Assembly (NCBI RefSeq): GCF_014859355.1
Contig: NZ_JACUUJ010000022.1
Coordinates: forward strand, 1 to 47,938
DNA length: 47,938 bases
Source of the DNA: Yoonia sp.
GTDB taxonomy: Bacteria > Pseudomonadota > Alphaproteobacteria > Rhodobacterales > Rhodobacteraceae
Direction: 5' to 3'
In this document: positions 10,051 through 19,091 of the stretch, one piece after another
Layout: the number at the start of each line of letters is the position of its first letter
How positions within the stretch are numbered: the first letter of the stretch is position 1
The notes under the pieces: generated by a model
The model's database searches: none
What the model was told of the DNA's origin: nothing
Seen by the model: only the letters and a program-made list of their open reading frames with translations
Translations under genes and position numbers: made by a program

Positions 10051-11184
10051 ATGCCCAAAAAACGCAGTATTTTCGAAGAGGTCGGCGCAGCCCCCAAACA
10101 GACCGCCGCCCCTGGCGGGATCGACCGTGTGGGTCAAGGCGCGCGCGGTGCGATCCGGGCCTGGCTGATGGTGCTGTTTGCGCTGGTGGTCGTCATGATT
10201 GCAGTGGGTGGATTGACCCGCCTGACAGACAGCGGCCTGTCGATCACCGAATGGCGCCCCGTCACCGGCGCCTTGCCGCCGATGTCAGAGGCCGCATGGG
10301 CCGCAGAATTCGACAAATACCGCGAAATTCCGCAATACCAGCTGATGAACAAAGGCATGAGCCTGTCAGAGTTCAAGTTCATCTATTACTGGGAATGGGG
10401 CCACCGGCAATTGGGCCGCGTGATCGGGCTGGTCTGGGCTGTGGGATTCGTTGGTTTCCTTGCCACACGCAAGATCCCTACAGGCTGGACCGGGAGGCTG
10501 GTGTTCATTGGCGCGCTTGGCGGGTTGCAGGGGGCGATCGGCTGGTGGATGGTGGCCAGCGGGCTGGAGGAAGGGATGCTGAGCGTTGCATCCTACCGCC
10601 TTGCCACGCATCTGGGGCTGGCCTTTGTCATCTTTGGGTTCATCGCTTGGTATGTCTACACGCTGGGGCGCAAGCAGGCGGATCTTTTGCTGGCACGGCG
10701 CAGCGGTGATGCGGGGTTGATCCGTTTCGGCACCGTTCTGGTCGCTGCCGCCTTTGTGCAAATCATTTTGGGCGCGCTGGTCGCGGGTATTGACGCGGGC
10801 CGGGCCTATCCTGACTGGCCGTTGATGGCGGGGGGATTTTTGCCGCCCGATCCCTTTGCGCTGACACCGCTTTGGCGCAACTTTTTCGAAGATGACGGTC
10901 TGGTGCAATTCATGCACCGGATGGCGGGATATGGGCTGTTTTTGCTGGGCATCATTGTCTGGCTGCGGGCGCGTAAATCGGCCAACCGGCACACGCGGCT
11001 GGCGTTTCATGTGGTCATGGCGATGATGCTGGTGCAGATGCTGCTGGGCATCGTGACCGTCATGTATTCCGCCCCTTGGGAAATCGCCATTCTGCACCAG
11101 TTTGGCGCGGTTATCCTGTGGGCGCTGATCCTGCGGGGCCGGTTCCTGGCCCGCTATCCCATGCCCCAATCTGTCCGAGGCTGA
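10051..11184 (+). CDS. ctaA: Heme A synthase (alphaproteobacterial type)
   Basis: CtaA oxidises heme O to heme A for cytochrome aa3 oxidase in the inner membrane. The 377-residue protein is of the longer proteobacterial type with about eight membrane segments. Heme-ligand histidines occur in the expected places: WEWGHRQLGR, ATHLGLAF, MHRMAGYG and LHQFGAV. The N-terminus is a soluble stretch of about 35 residues; GGLTRLTDSGLSITEWRPV is a family signature. ATG 10051 is preceded by ACGGAG. The M32 peptidase starts 4 bp after the stop. Confidence 0.96.
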   Translation: MPKKRSIFEEVGAAPKQTAAPGGIDRVGQGARGAIRAWLMVLFALVVVMIAVGGLTRLTDSGLSITEWRPVTGALPPMSEAAWAAEFDKYREIPQYQLMNKGMSLSEFKFIYYWEWGHRQLGRVIGLVWAVGFVGFLATRKIPTGWTGRLVFIGALGGLQGAIGWWMVASGLEEGMLSVASYRLATHLGLAFVIFGFIAWYVYTLGRKQADLLLARRSGDAGLIRFGTVLVAAAFVQIILGALVAGIDAGRAYPDWPLMAGGFLPPDPFALTPLWRNFFEDDGLVQFMHRMAGYGLFLLGIIVWLRARKSANRHTRLAFHVVMAMMLVQMLLGIVTVMYSAPWEIAILHQFGAVILWALILRGRFLARYPMPQSVRG

Positions 11185-11188
11185 CACA

Positions 11189-12658
11189 ATGACCGCATAT
11201 GATGATCTGATGGCGTTCCAGCGCGAAACCGAGGCGCTGGCACAAGTGGCAGGCCGGCTGGGCTGGGATCAGGAAACCATGATGCCGGGTGGCGCCAGCG
11301 CCCAGCGCGCCGAGGAACATGGCGCGATGGCCAATGTGCTGCACGCCCGCCGGACCGATCCGCGCATTGCCGATTGGCTGGCACAGGCGGTGCCGACAGA
11401 TGCGGTGGCCGCCGCCAACCTGCGCCAGATCAGCCGCAGCTATGACCGCACGGTCAAGGTGCCAGCGCGTTTGGCTGCGGAACTGGCGCGCACCACATCG
11501 CTGGCGCATCGCACGTGGGCGCAGGCGCGCACCGATGAAGACGTGCCAGCGTTTTTACCGATGCTGCAAAAGGTCATCACCCTGCGTCAGGAAGAGGCCG
11601 CCGCCGTGGCTGGCGACACCGCCCCCTATGATGCGCTGCTGGACGATTACGAACCGGGCGCGACCGCCGCCAGTCTGGCGGCAATGTTCGACGCGCTGCG
11701 CCCGCGTCTGGTGGGTCTGCGCGCCGCCATCCTTGACCGTCCGGCACCCGCCCGCCTGCAAGGCACGTTCGACGAAGCAGGACAACTGGAAATTTCGCGC
11801 AAACTGGCGCTGGCCTTCGGCTATGATCTGGGCAAGGGGCGCATCGACAAGGCGGTGCATCCGTTCTCAAGCGGTTCCGGCCATGATGTGCGGATCACGA
11901 CGCGCACCAACCCGACGGACCCGTTCAACTGTTTCTATTCCACGGTGCACGAGGTGGGCCATGCCGCCTATGAACAGGGGATAGATGCCGCCCATTTGCT
12001 GACGCCGCTGGGGGCAGGCGTGTCGATGGGCGTGCACGAAAGCCAAAGCCGGATTTACGAAAACCAGCTTGGCCGCAGCCGCGCGTTTACCGGCTGGCTT
12101 TACGGGCAGATGCGCGACACCTTTGGCGATTTCGGCATCCCGGATGCGGATGCGTTCTATGCCACCGTCAACCGCGTCAGCGACGGGTTCATCCGCACCG
12201 AAGCGGACGAGGTGCAATATAACCTGCATGTGCTGCTGCGGTTCGATCTGGAACGCGCGCTGATCGCGGGTGATCTGGTTGTCGCTGATCTGGAGGCCGC
12301 GTGGAACGATCGTTTCATGGCCGATTTCGGCTATCCGGTGGACAAGCCGTCCAACGGTGTCTTGCAGGATGTGCATTGGTCCGAAGGGCTGTTCGGCTAT
12401 TTCCCGACCTATACGCTGGGCAATGTCTATGCGGGCTGTCTGCATGATGCGCTGCGTGCTGCGGTGCCGGGGCTGGATGACGATCTGGCGCGGGGCGATA
12501 CGACGCGTGCGACAGGCTGGTTGCGGGACAACCTGCAACAGCATGGCGCTTTGCGCACGCCTGTTGAAACGATCGCCCATGCCACGGGGGCCGCCCCTGG
12601 AGAAGCACCGCTGCTGGACTATCTTGAGGATAAATTCAGCGCGATCTATGCGCTGTGA
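11189..12658 (+). CDS. M32-family (Taq-type) metallocarboxypeptidase
   Basis: This 489-residue zinc peptidase removes C-terminal residues from peptides. The zinc motif HEVGH is at residues 254-258, and the third ligand is Glu284 in GVHESQSRIYEN. LGWDQETMMPGGA near residue 29 is another M32 hallmark. No signal peptide is seen, so it should be cytoplasmic. It follows ctaA by 4 bp, and its stop is 3 bp from the stop of the convergent crotonase gene. Family length is about 490-500 residues, so it is complete. Confidence 0.93.
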   Translation: MTAYDDLMAFQRETEALAQVAGRLGWDQETMMPGGASAQRAEEHGAMANVLHARRTDPRIADWLAQAVPTDAVAAANLRQISRSYDRTVKVPARLAAELARTTSLAHRTWAQARTDEDVPAFLPMLQKVITLRQEEAAAVAGDTAPYDALLDDYEPGATAASLAAMFDALRPRLVGLRAAILDRPAPARLQGTFDEAGQLEISRKLALAFGYDLGKGRIDKAVHPFSSGSGHDVRITTRTNPTDPFNCFYSTVHEVGHAAYEQGIDAAHLLTPLGAGVSMGVHESQSRIYENQLGRSRAFTGWLYGQMRDTFGDFGIPDADAFYATVNRVSDGFIRTEADEVQYNLHVLLRFDLERALIAGDLVVADLEAAWNDRFMADFGYPVDKPSNGVLQDVHWSEGLFGYFPTYTLGNVYAGCLHDALRAAVPGLDDDLARGDTTRATGWLRDNLQQHGALRTPVETIAHATGAAPGEAPLLDYLEDKFSAIYAL

Positions 12659-12661
12659 CCG

Positions 12662-13450
12662 CTACGCCTTGCTCCAATCCGGCTTGCGTTTTTCCAGAAA
12701 TGCGGTGATCCCTTCGTCGGTGTCGCGGTCCAGCATGTTGTAGGTCATGACGCCGCCGGCATAGCGATAGGCCTCTTGTGTGGTCATCTGGATTTGCTGA
12801 TAGAACGCCTCTTTCCCGATCTTGACGGCCTTGGGCAGTTTGGCGGCGATGGTGGCGGCAAGCGTGCCGGTTTCTTCGGCCAGTTTGTCAGCGGGCACGG
12901 CGCGGTTGATCAGGCCCAGCGTCTGTGCCTCGCGCGTGTCGATGAACCGGCCTGTTGTCAGCATCTCGAACGCGGCCTTGCGGGGGATGTTGCGGGTCAG
13001 CGCGACCATCGGCGTGGAACAGAACAGCCCGATATTTACCCCGTTGACGCCAAAGCGCGTGTCATCCGCCGCCACCGCCAGATCGCAGGTCGCGACCAAC
13101 TGGCAGCCTGCGGCGGTGGCGATGCCATGCACCTGTGCAATAACCGGCTGGGGCAGGGACTGAATACGTTCCATCACCGCTGAACAGCGCGTGAACAGGT
13201 CATCAAAATAGCCTGCACCCGCATCCTCGGCCCGTCGGCCCGCCTGCATTTCCTTCAGATCATGACCAGCGCAAAACGCCTTGCCCTTGCCCGCCAGCAC
13301 AACAACGCGAATATCAGGGTGATTGGATATGATGTCGAACTGGTGCAGCAACGCGGCCAGCATCGCGTCTGACAGCGCATTCAGCCGGTCCGGCGCGTTC
13401 ATCGTCAGATGCGCGACAGCGCCCCGGTCTTCACGGTGCAGGATATCCAT
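12662..13450 (-). CDS. Crotonase-fold protein (ECHDC3-like), catalytic glutamates absent
   Basis: The 262 residues have the enoyl-CoA hydratase fold: LNALSDAMLAALL, VVLAGKGKAFCAGHDLKEM (oxyanion-hole segment) and GIATAAGCQLVATCDLAVA. Placed against rat mitochondrial hydratase, the two catalytic Glu positions are Gln (GCQL instead of GCEL) and Gly (FGVNGVNIG instead of FGQPEILLG). Ordinary hydration is therefore unlikely; the family contains hydrolases, isomerases and proteins of unknown activity. The nearby divergent thioesterase suggests acyl-CoA handling, which is inference. Confidence 0.85.
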   Translation of the reverse strand: MDILHREDRGAVAHLTMNAPDRLNALSDAMLAALLHQFDIISNHPDIRVVVLAGKGKAFCAGHDLKEMQAGRRAEDAGAGYFDDLFTRCSAVMERIQSLPQPVIAQVHGIATAAGCQLVATCDLAVAADDTRFGVNGVNIGLFCSTPMVALTRNIPRKAAFEMLTTGRFIDTREAQTLGLINRAVPADKLAEETGTLAATIAAKLPKAVKIGKEAFYQQIQMTTQEAYRYAGGVMTYNMLDRDTDEGITAFLEKRKPDWSKA

Positions 13451-13510
13451 GGCTTGCTCTCCCTGATCATTTGGGGTCAGGTTAGGCCAGCATCAGGGGC
13501 GAGGGAAGAG

Positions 13511-13945
13511 ATGACATTGAAAATGGATGTGGCCGCGCTGCAAGAATTCCTGCGCGAGGTGTTTCCACAGGTTTCCGATGATTTTCAGATCGATGCGGTG
13601 GGCGAAAATAGCATCACCATGCGGTTGCACGTCGATCACCGGCATTTGCGCCCCGGTGGCACGGTGTCGGGGCCGTCGATGTTTGCGCTGGCTGATGTGG
13701 CGGCCTATTTGGTGATTCTGGCGCATATCGGGCCAAAGGCGCTGGCGGTCACAACCAATTGCAGCATTGATTTCATGCGCAAACCCGCCGCCGGGGTTGA
13801 TATGATCTGCGAGGGACGGCTGCTGAAACTGGGCCGCGCATTGGCGGTGACGGATGTTTTGATCTATTCGCAAGGGCAGGCGGAACCGGTGGCGCGGGCC
13901 AATCTGACCTATGCGATCCCGCCAGAGACCATAAACGTGGGGTAA
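13511..13945 (+). CDS. PaaI-family hotdog thioesterase
   Basis: This 144-residue single-hotdog protein has HLRPGGTVSGPSMFALADVAAYL, the active-site helix region of PaaI/YbgC-type acyl-CoA thioesterases, and the later DFMRKPAAGVDMICEGRLLKLGR. It probably hydrolyses an acyl- or aryl-CoA; the substrate is unknown. ATG 13511 follows GAGGGAAGAG; starts further upstream would lie in the divergent crotonase gene's 5' region. Confidence 0.85.
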   Translation: MTLKMDVAALQEFLREVFPQVSDDFQIDAVGENSITMRLHVDHRHLRPGGTVSGPSMFALADVAAYLVILAHIGPKALAVTTNCSIDFMRKPAAGVDMICEGRLLKLGRALAVTDVLIYSQGQAEPVARANLTYAIPPETINVG

Positions 13946-14002
13946 TATAATACCTATTTTTTAACTTATTGTTATTGCTTATATAATTCGGACAAGCGCC
14001 GC

Positions 14003-14033
14003 TTGACTGCGGTTACGCTCGCGATATAACCGC
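14003..14033 (+). promoter_or_regulatory. Promoter of rplM-rpsI with overlapping inverted repeat
   Basis: TTGACT (14003-14008) and TATAAC (14025-14030) are 16 bp apart, a strong sigma-70 pair 53 bp before rplM. The inverted repeat GCGGTTA (14009-14015) / TAACCGC (14027-14033) covers the spacer and -10 element. The AT-rich block before it (13946-13990) may act as an UP element. Confidence 0.65.
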
Positions 14034-14083
14034 CCAATCCGAATGACCTGTGGCACCTGCCACCCCAACGATATTGGTGAGAT

Positions 14084-14548
14084 ATGAAAACCTTTACCGC
14101 GACCCCGGCGGATATCGACAAGAAATGGATCCTGATTGACGCTGAAGGCGTTGTTCTGGGCCGTCTTGCGTCGATCATCGCCATGCGCTTGCGCGGCAAG
14201 CACAAGCCATCCTTCACGCCGCACATGGATATGGGCGACAATGTGATCGTGATCAACGCCGAGAAAATCCAGATGACCGGTAACAAGCGTGACGAACGCT
14301 ATTACTGGCACACAGGCCACCCCGGCGGGATCAAATCCAAGACCAAGGCAGAAATCCTTGAAGGCGCGCACCCCGAACGCGTCGTCATCAAAGCCGTCCA
14401 GCGGATGTTGCCCGGCGGCAAGCTGTCGCGCCAGCAGATGACACACCTGCGCGTTTTCGCAGGTGCCGAACACGGCATGGAAGCGCAAAAGCCCGAAGTT
14501 CTGGATGTCAAATCCATGAACCCCAAGAACACGAGGACTGCCGTATGA
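14084..14548 (+). CDS. rplM: 50S ribosomal protein L13
   Basis: L13 is an early-assembly 23S rRNA-binding protein. The 154-residue sequence has the normal blocks: [36 protein letters not shown] and [20 protein letters not shown]. It is the first gene of the conserved rplM-rpsI operon; the ATG of rpsI overlaps its stop as ATGA. Confidence 0.98.
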   Translation: MKTFTATPADIDKKWILIDAEGVVLGRLASIIAMRLRGKHKPSFTPHMDMGDNVIVINAEKIQMTGNKRDERYYWHTGHPGGIKSKTKAEILEGAHPERVVIKAVQRMLPGGKLSRQQMTHLRVFAGAEHGMEAQKPEVLDVKSMNPKNTRTAV

Positions 14549-15036
14549 CCGATCAAGTCAATTCTCTCGAAGAGCTGGGTCAAGTCGCTGAAGGCGTTGC
14601 CGAAGCTGTCGTCGCAGTCGCCGCACCCCGCGAACCCGTCCGTGACGAACTGGGCCGGTCCTATGCCACCGGCAAGCGTAAAGATGCGGTCGCCCGCGTC
14701 TGGATCCGTCCCGGTTCCGGCAAGGTCACTGTCAACGGCAAGGAAATGAAAACCTATTTCGCCCGTCCGGTGCTGCAAATGATCCTGGCACAGCCGTTTT
14801 CGGTTGCCGGCGTCACAGGCCAGTTCGACGTGGTTGCCACCGTCAAGGGCGGCGGCCTGTCCGGTCAGGCCGGTGCGGTCAAGCACGGCGTGTCCAAGGC
14901 GTTGCAACTTTACGACCCCAGCCTGCGCCCCGCGCTGAAAGCCGCCGGTTTCCTGACCCGCGACAGCCGCGTGGTGGAACGCAAGAAATACGGCAAGGCC
15001 AAAGCCCGCAAGAGCTTCCAGTTCTCCAAGCGCTAA
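14545..15036 (+). CDS. rpsI: 30S ribosomal protein S9
   Basis: S9 contacts tRNA in the P site through its C-terminal tail, seen here as [17 protein letters not shown], ending in the usual KR. At 163 residues it carries an acidic N-terminal extension of about 30 residues before the core ([15 protein letters not shown]); such extensions are usual in this order. It overlaps rplM by 4 bp and is followed by an intrinsic terminator. Confidence 0.98.
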   Translation: MTDQVNSLEELGQVAEGVAEAVVAVAAPREPVRDELGRSYATGKRKDAVARVWIRPGSGKVTVNGKEMKTYFARPVLQMILAQPFSVAGVTGQFDVVATVKGGGLSGQAGAVKHGVSKALQLYDPSLRPALKAAGFLTRDSRVVERKKYGKAKARKSFQFSKR

Positions 15037-15056
15037 GCTTTCTGTCGATCCATTTG

Positions 15057-15085
15057 AAAAGGGCGGCTTTAGGGTCGCCCTTTTT
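15057..15085 (+). terminator. Intrinsic terminator after rpsI
   Basis: AAAAGGGCG / CGCCCTTTTT flanks a loop of about ten bases and ends in five T residues, 20 bp after the rpsI stop. It isolates the ribosomal operon from the transporter genes that follow. Confidence 0.75.
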
Positions 15086-15193
15086 GCATTGAAACTGTGC
15101 TGGGTTGTCTCTGCCTTGATCAAATCAGGGGCCTGTTGCGGGCAAGGGCAACTTTCGGATTGATCTTTGCCGTGATGCAGTGAAGATCGACCC

Positions 15194-16066
15194 ATGTGGC
15201 AAAAACTGACATCAACCGAAGGTGGGCGCGGGCTGTTGTTGATCAGCCCGCCGTTTTTCTATGCGCTGGTGCTGTTGGCGGTGCCGCTGGGGGCAATTGT
15301 CCTGTTCAGTTTCTGGACCCAGGATTTCATGAATCTGGACACCACATTCACCCTCAACAACTACCGCGAGATTGTGGAAAAGCCGATTTACGGTGCTTTG
15401 TTGCAGCGGTCGCTTTACGTATCGGCCAGTGTGACGCTGGTGACGGTGCTGCTTGCCTTTCCGGTGGCTTATTTCGTGTCGTTCCACGTGCGCCCGGAAC
15501 GCAAATCACTGTGGCTGTTCCTGATCACGATCCCCTTCTGGACATCCTATCTGATCCGGGTTTTCCTGTGGAAGGTGATTTTGGGCTATAATGGTGTGAT
15601 CAACAGCGGCTTGATGAAAATCGGGCTGATCGACGAACCGCTGACCTTTATTCTGTATAACGTCAACGCGGTCATCATCACGCTGGCGCATGCCTTTGCG
15701 CCTTTTGCCATTCTGCCGATTTTCGTGGCGCTGGAAAAGATCGACCGGTCCCTGTTAGAGGCGTCGCAGGATCTGGGCGAAAGCAAGCTGATGACATTCT
15801 TGCGCGTCACGCTGCCCTTGTCGATGCCGGGGCTGGTGGCGGCGGTTTTGATCGTCTTCATCCCGACCATCGGTGATTACGTGACGCCCGAACTGATGGG
15901 CGGGGCCGGGGGCAAGCTGATTGCCAACATGATCCAGACGCAGTTTCTGGCGCTGAACAACGCGCCCTTGGGGGCGGCATTGGCGGTGGTTGCGATGATA
16001 TCCGTGACCGCGATCAGCCTGGCCTTTGTCCTGCTGAATATTCGCTGGCTGAAAGGGCGGTCATGA
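15194..16066 (+). CDS. Polyamine-type ABC transporter permease (PotB/PotH-like)
   Basis: A 290-residue inner-membrane permease with about six membrane segments. The EAA-loop signature that meets the ATPase is present as EASQDLGESKLMTFLRVTLPLSMPG (residues about 193-217). The N-terminal half carries LLISPPFFYALVLLAVPLGAI, typical of PotB/PotH. It should form the channel with the next permease and be driven by the third gene. Substrate (putrescine, spermidine or another cationic compound) is inferred only from family. No periplasmic binding protein lies in the cluster. Confidence 0.9.
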   Translation: MWQKLTSTEGGRGLLLISPPFFYALVLLAVPLGAIVLFSFWTQDFMNLDTTFTLNNYREIVEKPIYGALLQRSLYVSASVTLVTVLLAFPVAYFVSFHVRPERKSLWLFLITIPFWTSYLIRVFLWKVILGYNGVINSGLMKIGLIDEPLTFILYNVNAVIITLAHAFAPFAILPIFVALEKIDRSLLEASQDLGESKLMTFLRVTLPLSMPGLVAAVLIVFIPTIGDYVTPELMGGAGGKLIANMIQTQFLALNNAPLGAALAVVAMISVTAISLAFVLLNIRWLKGRS

Positions 16067-16863
16067 GGTTGCGCGTCTATGCCGTCGCTTATCTGGTGTT
16101 TCTCTATGCGCCGATCGCGCTGCTGCCGATCTTTGCGTTCAATGATGCGACGATCATCGCTTTTCCGCTGTCAGGGTTCACGACGGACTGGTTCAGCGCC
16201 CTGGCCACCAACACGGCACTGCATACGGCCGTCAAGAATTCACTGTTTATCGCGGTGATGACGGCGATCCTGTCGACCCTTTTGGGGATGTGCGCAGCGC
16301 GGGCAGGGGCCATGGCACGGTTCCCGATGAAGGCAGGGATCATGGGGTTTATCATGCTGCCGCTAGTGTTGCCGGAAATCATCGTCGCGGTGTCATTGCT
16401 GGTGGTTGTGGTACAGATCATGGGTTGGGGGTTGTCGAACTGGACAATCATCGCCGCGCACGTGCTGATCTGCACACCCTTCTGCATCGCCATTCTGAAC
16501 GGCGCGTTCCAGAACCTTGACCCCAGCATGGAAGAGGCCGCGATGGATCTGGGCGAAAGCCGGTTTTCGGCGTTCCGTCTGGTCACGCTGCCGCTGGTGG
16601 CACCGGGCATCGTGTCGTCGATGCTGATTGCCTTCACCATCAGCCTTGACGAATTCATCATCGCGTTTTTCCTGTCCGGTGCTAGTCCGACCATGCCGGT
16701 TTATATCTGGAGCATGCTGCGTTTTCCCGCGTCCCTGCCGGTTGTCATGGCGCTGGGGACCATTCTGGTGGCCTTGTCCATCGTTCTTTTGACCATCGCA
16801 GAGATCCTGCGCCGCCGTGGCATGGCCCGGGCCGGTGTCAAGGATAAAGGGGGCTTTCTTTGA
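16063..16863 (+). CDS. Polyamine-type ABC transporter permease (PotC/PotI-like)
   Basis: This 266-residue permease is the partner of the preceding one, starting at an ATGA overlap with its stop. The EAA loop reads EEAAMDLGESRFSAFRLVTLPLVAPG. The YAPIALLPIFAFND segment near the N-terminus and ISLDEFIIAFFLSGASPTMPVYIWS are characteristic of PotC/PotI. Full length for the family. Confidence 0.91.
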   Translation: MRLRVYAVAYLVFLYAPIALLPIFAFNDATIIAFPLSGFTTDWFSALATNTALHTAVKNSLFIAVMTAILSTLLGMCAARAGAMARFPMKAGIMGFIMLPLVLPEIIVAVSLLVVVVQIMGWGLSNWTIIAAHVLICTPFCIAILNGAFQNLDPSMEEAAMDLGESRFSAFRLVTLPLVAPGIVSSMLIAFTISLDEFIIAFFLSGASPTMPVYIWSMLRFPASLPVVMALGTILVALSIVLLTIAEILRRRGMARAGVKDKGGFL

Positions 16864-17945
16864 CCGCTTTGATCACGCTGAAAGGCGTCAACAAATACTA
16901 TGGCGATTATCATGCGCTGCGTGACATCGACCTGACGATCAACGCGGGCGAATTCTTTTCGCTGCTGGGGCCGTCGGGCTGTGGCAAGACAACGCTGTTG
17001 CGCACCATTGCCGGGTTCGAAGGCGTGTCGGATGGCGTGGTGACGATCGGCAGCAAGGATATGGCGAATGTGCCTGCCAACCTGCGCCCCACCAACATGG
17101 TTTTTCAATCCTATGCGATTTTTCCGCATCTGAGCGTGGGTGAAAACGTGGCCTTTGGCCTGCGAAAGCGGTCTGACCTGACCCGCGATGCCAAGGCTGC
17201 GCTTGTGGATGAGGCGCTGGCGATGGTGGGCCTTGACGGTTACGGCAAACGCGCCGCGCACGCGCTGTCAGGCGGGCAGCGGCAGCGGGTGGCGCTGGCG
17301 CGGGCGCTGATCCTGAAACCCAAGGTTTTGTTGCTGGATGAACCCCTGTCGGCACTGGATAAGAAAATGCGCGAACAGATGCAGGTGGAACTGATCAAGC
17401 TGCAACGCCACGTCGGCATTACCTTTATTCTTGTCACCCACGATCAGGAAGAGGCGCTGGTCATGTCCGACCGGATCGCGGTGATGTTCGAAGGCCGGAT
17501 CGGGCAGCTTGATGACCCCGAAACGCTGTATCGCCGGCCCAAGTCACGCAAGGTGGCGGAATTCATCGGCAAGATGAACTTTCTGCCCGCCGAGGTGCGT
17601 GCTGTTGCCGAAACGATTGATCTGGATGTCGCGGGGCTGGGGCAGGTCAGTGTATCGTTCGAACAAGCGCCCGAGGGGATGGACACAGGCCCCGCGGTGG
17701 CGGGCATTCGCCCCGAAACGCTGGCGGTGCTGTTCGAAGGCGAAACGACCGACCGCATGTTGGTCGACGGCGTGGTGGACGAGGTCGTCTATTATGGCGA
17801 TATGACCTATTACGATGTGCGCATCGCGGGGGTGGACAAGCCGCTGAACATTGCCATGAAAAACCTGATCGGGCGGCCCGTTCTGGATGTGGGCGCGCGC
17901 ACCCAGGTGGTCTGGGATGCGCGATCCTTGGTGGTGCTGCGTTAG
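16860..17945 (+). CDS. Polyamine-type ABC transporter ATP-binding protein (PotA-like)
   Basis: This 361-residue ATPase drives the two permeases. Walker A is LLGPSGCGKTTLLR, the ABC signature ALSGGQRQRVALARAL, and Walker B KVLLLDEPLSALD with the switch His in LVTHDQEEAL. A C-terminal TOBE-type domain (about 250-361) is present, as in PotA. It starts with TTG at 16860, overlapping the previous stop (TTGA), with AAAGGGGG upstream. The stop overlaps the stop of the opposite-strand PagL-like gene by 4 bp. Confidence 0.92.
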   Translation: MTALITLKGVNKYYGDYHALRDIDLTINAGEFFSLLGPSGCGKTTLLRTIAGFEGVSDGVVTIGSKDMANVPANLRPTNMVFQSYAIFPHLSVGENVAFGLRKRSDLTRDAKAALVDEALAMVGLDGYGKRAAHALSGGQRQRVALARALILKPKVLLLDEPLSALDKKMREQMQVELIKLQRHVGITFILVTHDQEEALVMSDRIAVMFEGRIGQLDDPETLYRRPKSRKVAEFIGKMNFLPAEVRAVAETIDLDVAGLGQVSVSFEQAPEGMDTGPAVAGIRPETLAVLFEGETTDRMLVDGVVDEVVYYGDMTYYDVRIAGVDKPLNIAMKNLIGRPVLDVGARTQVVWDARSLVVLR

Positions 17946-18457
17946 TTCAGGCTGAACGCATAGCGGATCGACAGGGTTTCCAGACCGGGGTTCAGGTCTT
18001 GGGTGTCGGCGTTTGATCTGTGGTCATACATCACCGACAGCGTGCCGCCGTTGTCAAAGGTAAAGCCCGCGCCAAGTGCTGACCGGAATTGCAGGCTGCC
18101 GCCGATGTCCGGCCCGTCGCCTGCCGCATATAGCCCCGGCATCAATGATGCCTCGACGAAAAAAGGCCCTTCGCTGATGCCGCGCGTCGTCCATTTCGCA
18201 CCCGCGCCGACCCACAGGTCATTGTCCGATGTGATCGACCCGCCAAAAGTCGGCTGCCAAGGGCCATAGCGGCGCGGCATGTCATAGCCGATGTATGCCT
18301 CTTCCCCGATCCGGTCTTCCTGAAAAATGACCTGACCGGCCTGTAATGACACCCGCGATGTCGCGGGTTTTTCCGCGATGCATCCGGTCGCGCATTCGTT
18401 AAAGCCCATATCGCTTAGGCTGGCGATGATAAAGATGACTGCAAGGGTTCCGTCCAT
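17942..18457 (-). CDS. Acyloxyacyl hydrolase / lipid A 3-O-deacylase-like (PagL family)
   Basis: This 171-residue outer-membrane beta-barrel protein resembles PagL, which removes the 3-position acyl chain of lipid A. The catalytic region is clear: YDHRSNADTQDLNPGLETL holds the His, Ser (HxS) and downstream Glu of the PagL active site. The N-terminus is a short hydrophobic segment (LAVIFIIASLSDMGF), a weak signal peptide. It is the last of a minus-strand series ppk2-tetR-this gene, 10 bp after the tetR stop, so it may be under that regulator. Confidence 0.8.
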   Translation of the reverse strand: MDGTLAVIFIIASLSDMGFNECATGCIAEKPATSRVSLQAGQVIFQEDRIGEEAYIGYDMPRRYGPWQPTFGGSITSDNDLWVGAGAKWTTRGISEGPFFVEASLMPGLYAAGDGPDIGGSLQFRSALGAGFTFDNGGTLSVMYDHRSNADTQDLNPGLETLSIRYAFSLN

Positions 18458-18467
18458 GATATGTCTT

Positions 18468-19091
18468 TCAGGTTGTCGGGGGTTGTGGGTTCAGGCCAAG
18501 GCCCTGCAAATAAATACCAATCCCCGTATCAAGCAAATCCTCGGGGGCAAAGGGCCAGGTTGTTTCGGCGTTGCCGCGTGTAAAGAGCGCGACAATGCCG
18601 TGCGACATGGCCCAGATATGGGCCGAAAACATTTGTGAAGAGGGGCAGTTTTCCGCGGGGATCTGCCGGCACAGATGCTCTGCTGCCCGTTCCAGCACGC
18701 CCATTGCCCGCGTCGCTGCCGCATGCAGTTCAGGGGTGCGGTCGATGCTGATGCCCGATTCAAACATCGCGATGTAATGCCCGGGATAGCCCCGCGCAAA
18801 GGCCAGATAGGCACGGCCCGTCGCTGTTAAAGCGTCCAATACTGACAGATGGCTGCCGTCATTGGCGCGTTCCAGAAGCGCACTGAAGATGGTATAGCCT
18901 TGCAGGGCCACTTCTGCGATCAAACCATCACGCCCTTGGAAATGGCGATAGACGGCAGCCGGGGTCACACCTGCGCCGCGCGCGGCCTCTGACAGGGTAA
19001 ATCCGGTTGGCCCCTGTTTTTCGATCAGATGTAAACAGCTATCCACCAGCGCCATACGCAGATTGCCATGATGATACCCCTGCTTACCCAT
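18468..19091 (-). CDS. TetR-family transcriptional regulator
   Basis: About 207 residues. The N-terminal DNA-binding domain begins YHHGNLRMALVDSCLHLI and its helix-turn-helix is TLSEAARGAGVTPAAVYRHF (about 32-51). The C-terminal part, with the late AHIWAMSHGIVALFT, fits the WHG-type ligand-binding domain; the ligand is unknown. ATG 19091 overlaps the end of ppk2 by 8 bp. A longer frame up to 19295 is a shadow of ppk2. Likely targets are its own operon, by inference. Confidence 0.87.
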   Translation of the reverse strand: MGKQGYHHGNLRMALVDSCLHLIEKQGPTGFTLSEAARGAGVTPAAVYRHFQGRDGLIAEVALQGYTIFSALLERANDGSHLSVLDALTATGRAYLAFARGYPGHYIAMFESGISIDRTPELHAAATRAMGVLERAAEHLCRQIPAENCPSSQMFSAHIWAMSHGIVALFTRGNAETTWPFAPEDLLDTGIGIYLQGLGLNPQPPTT

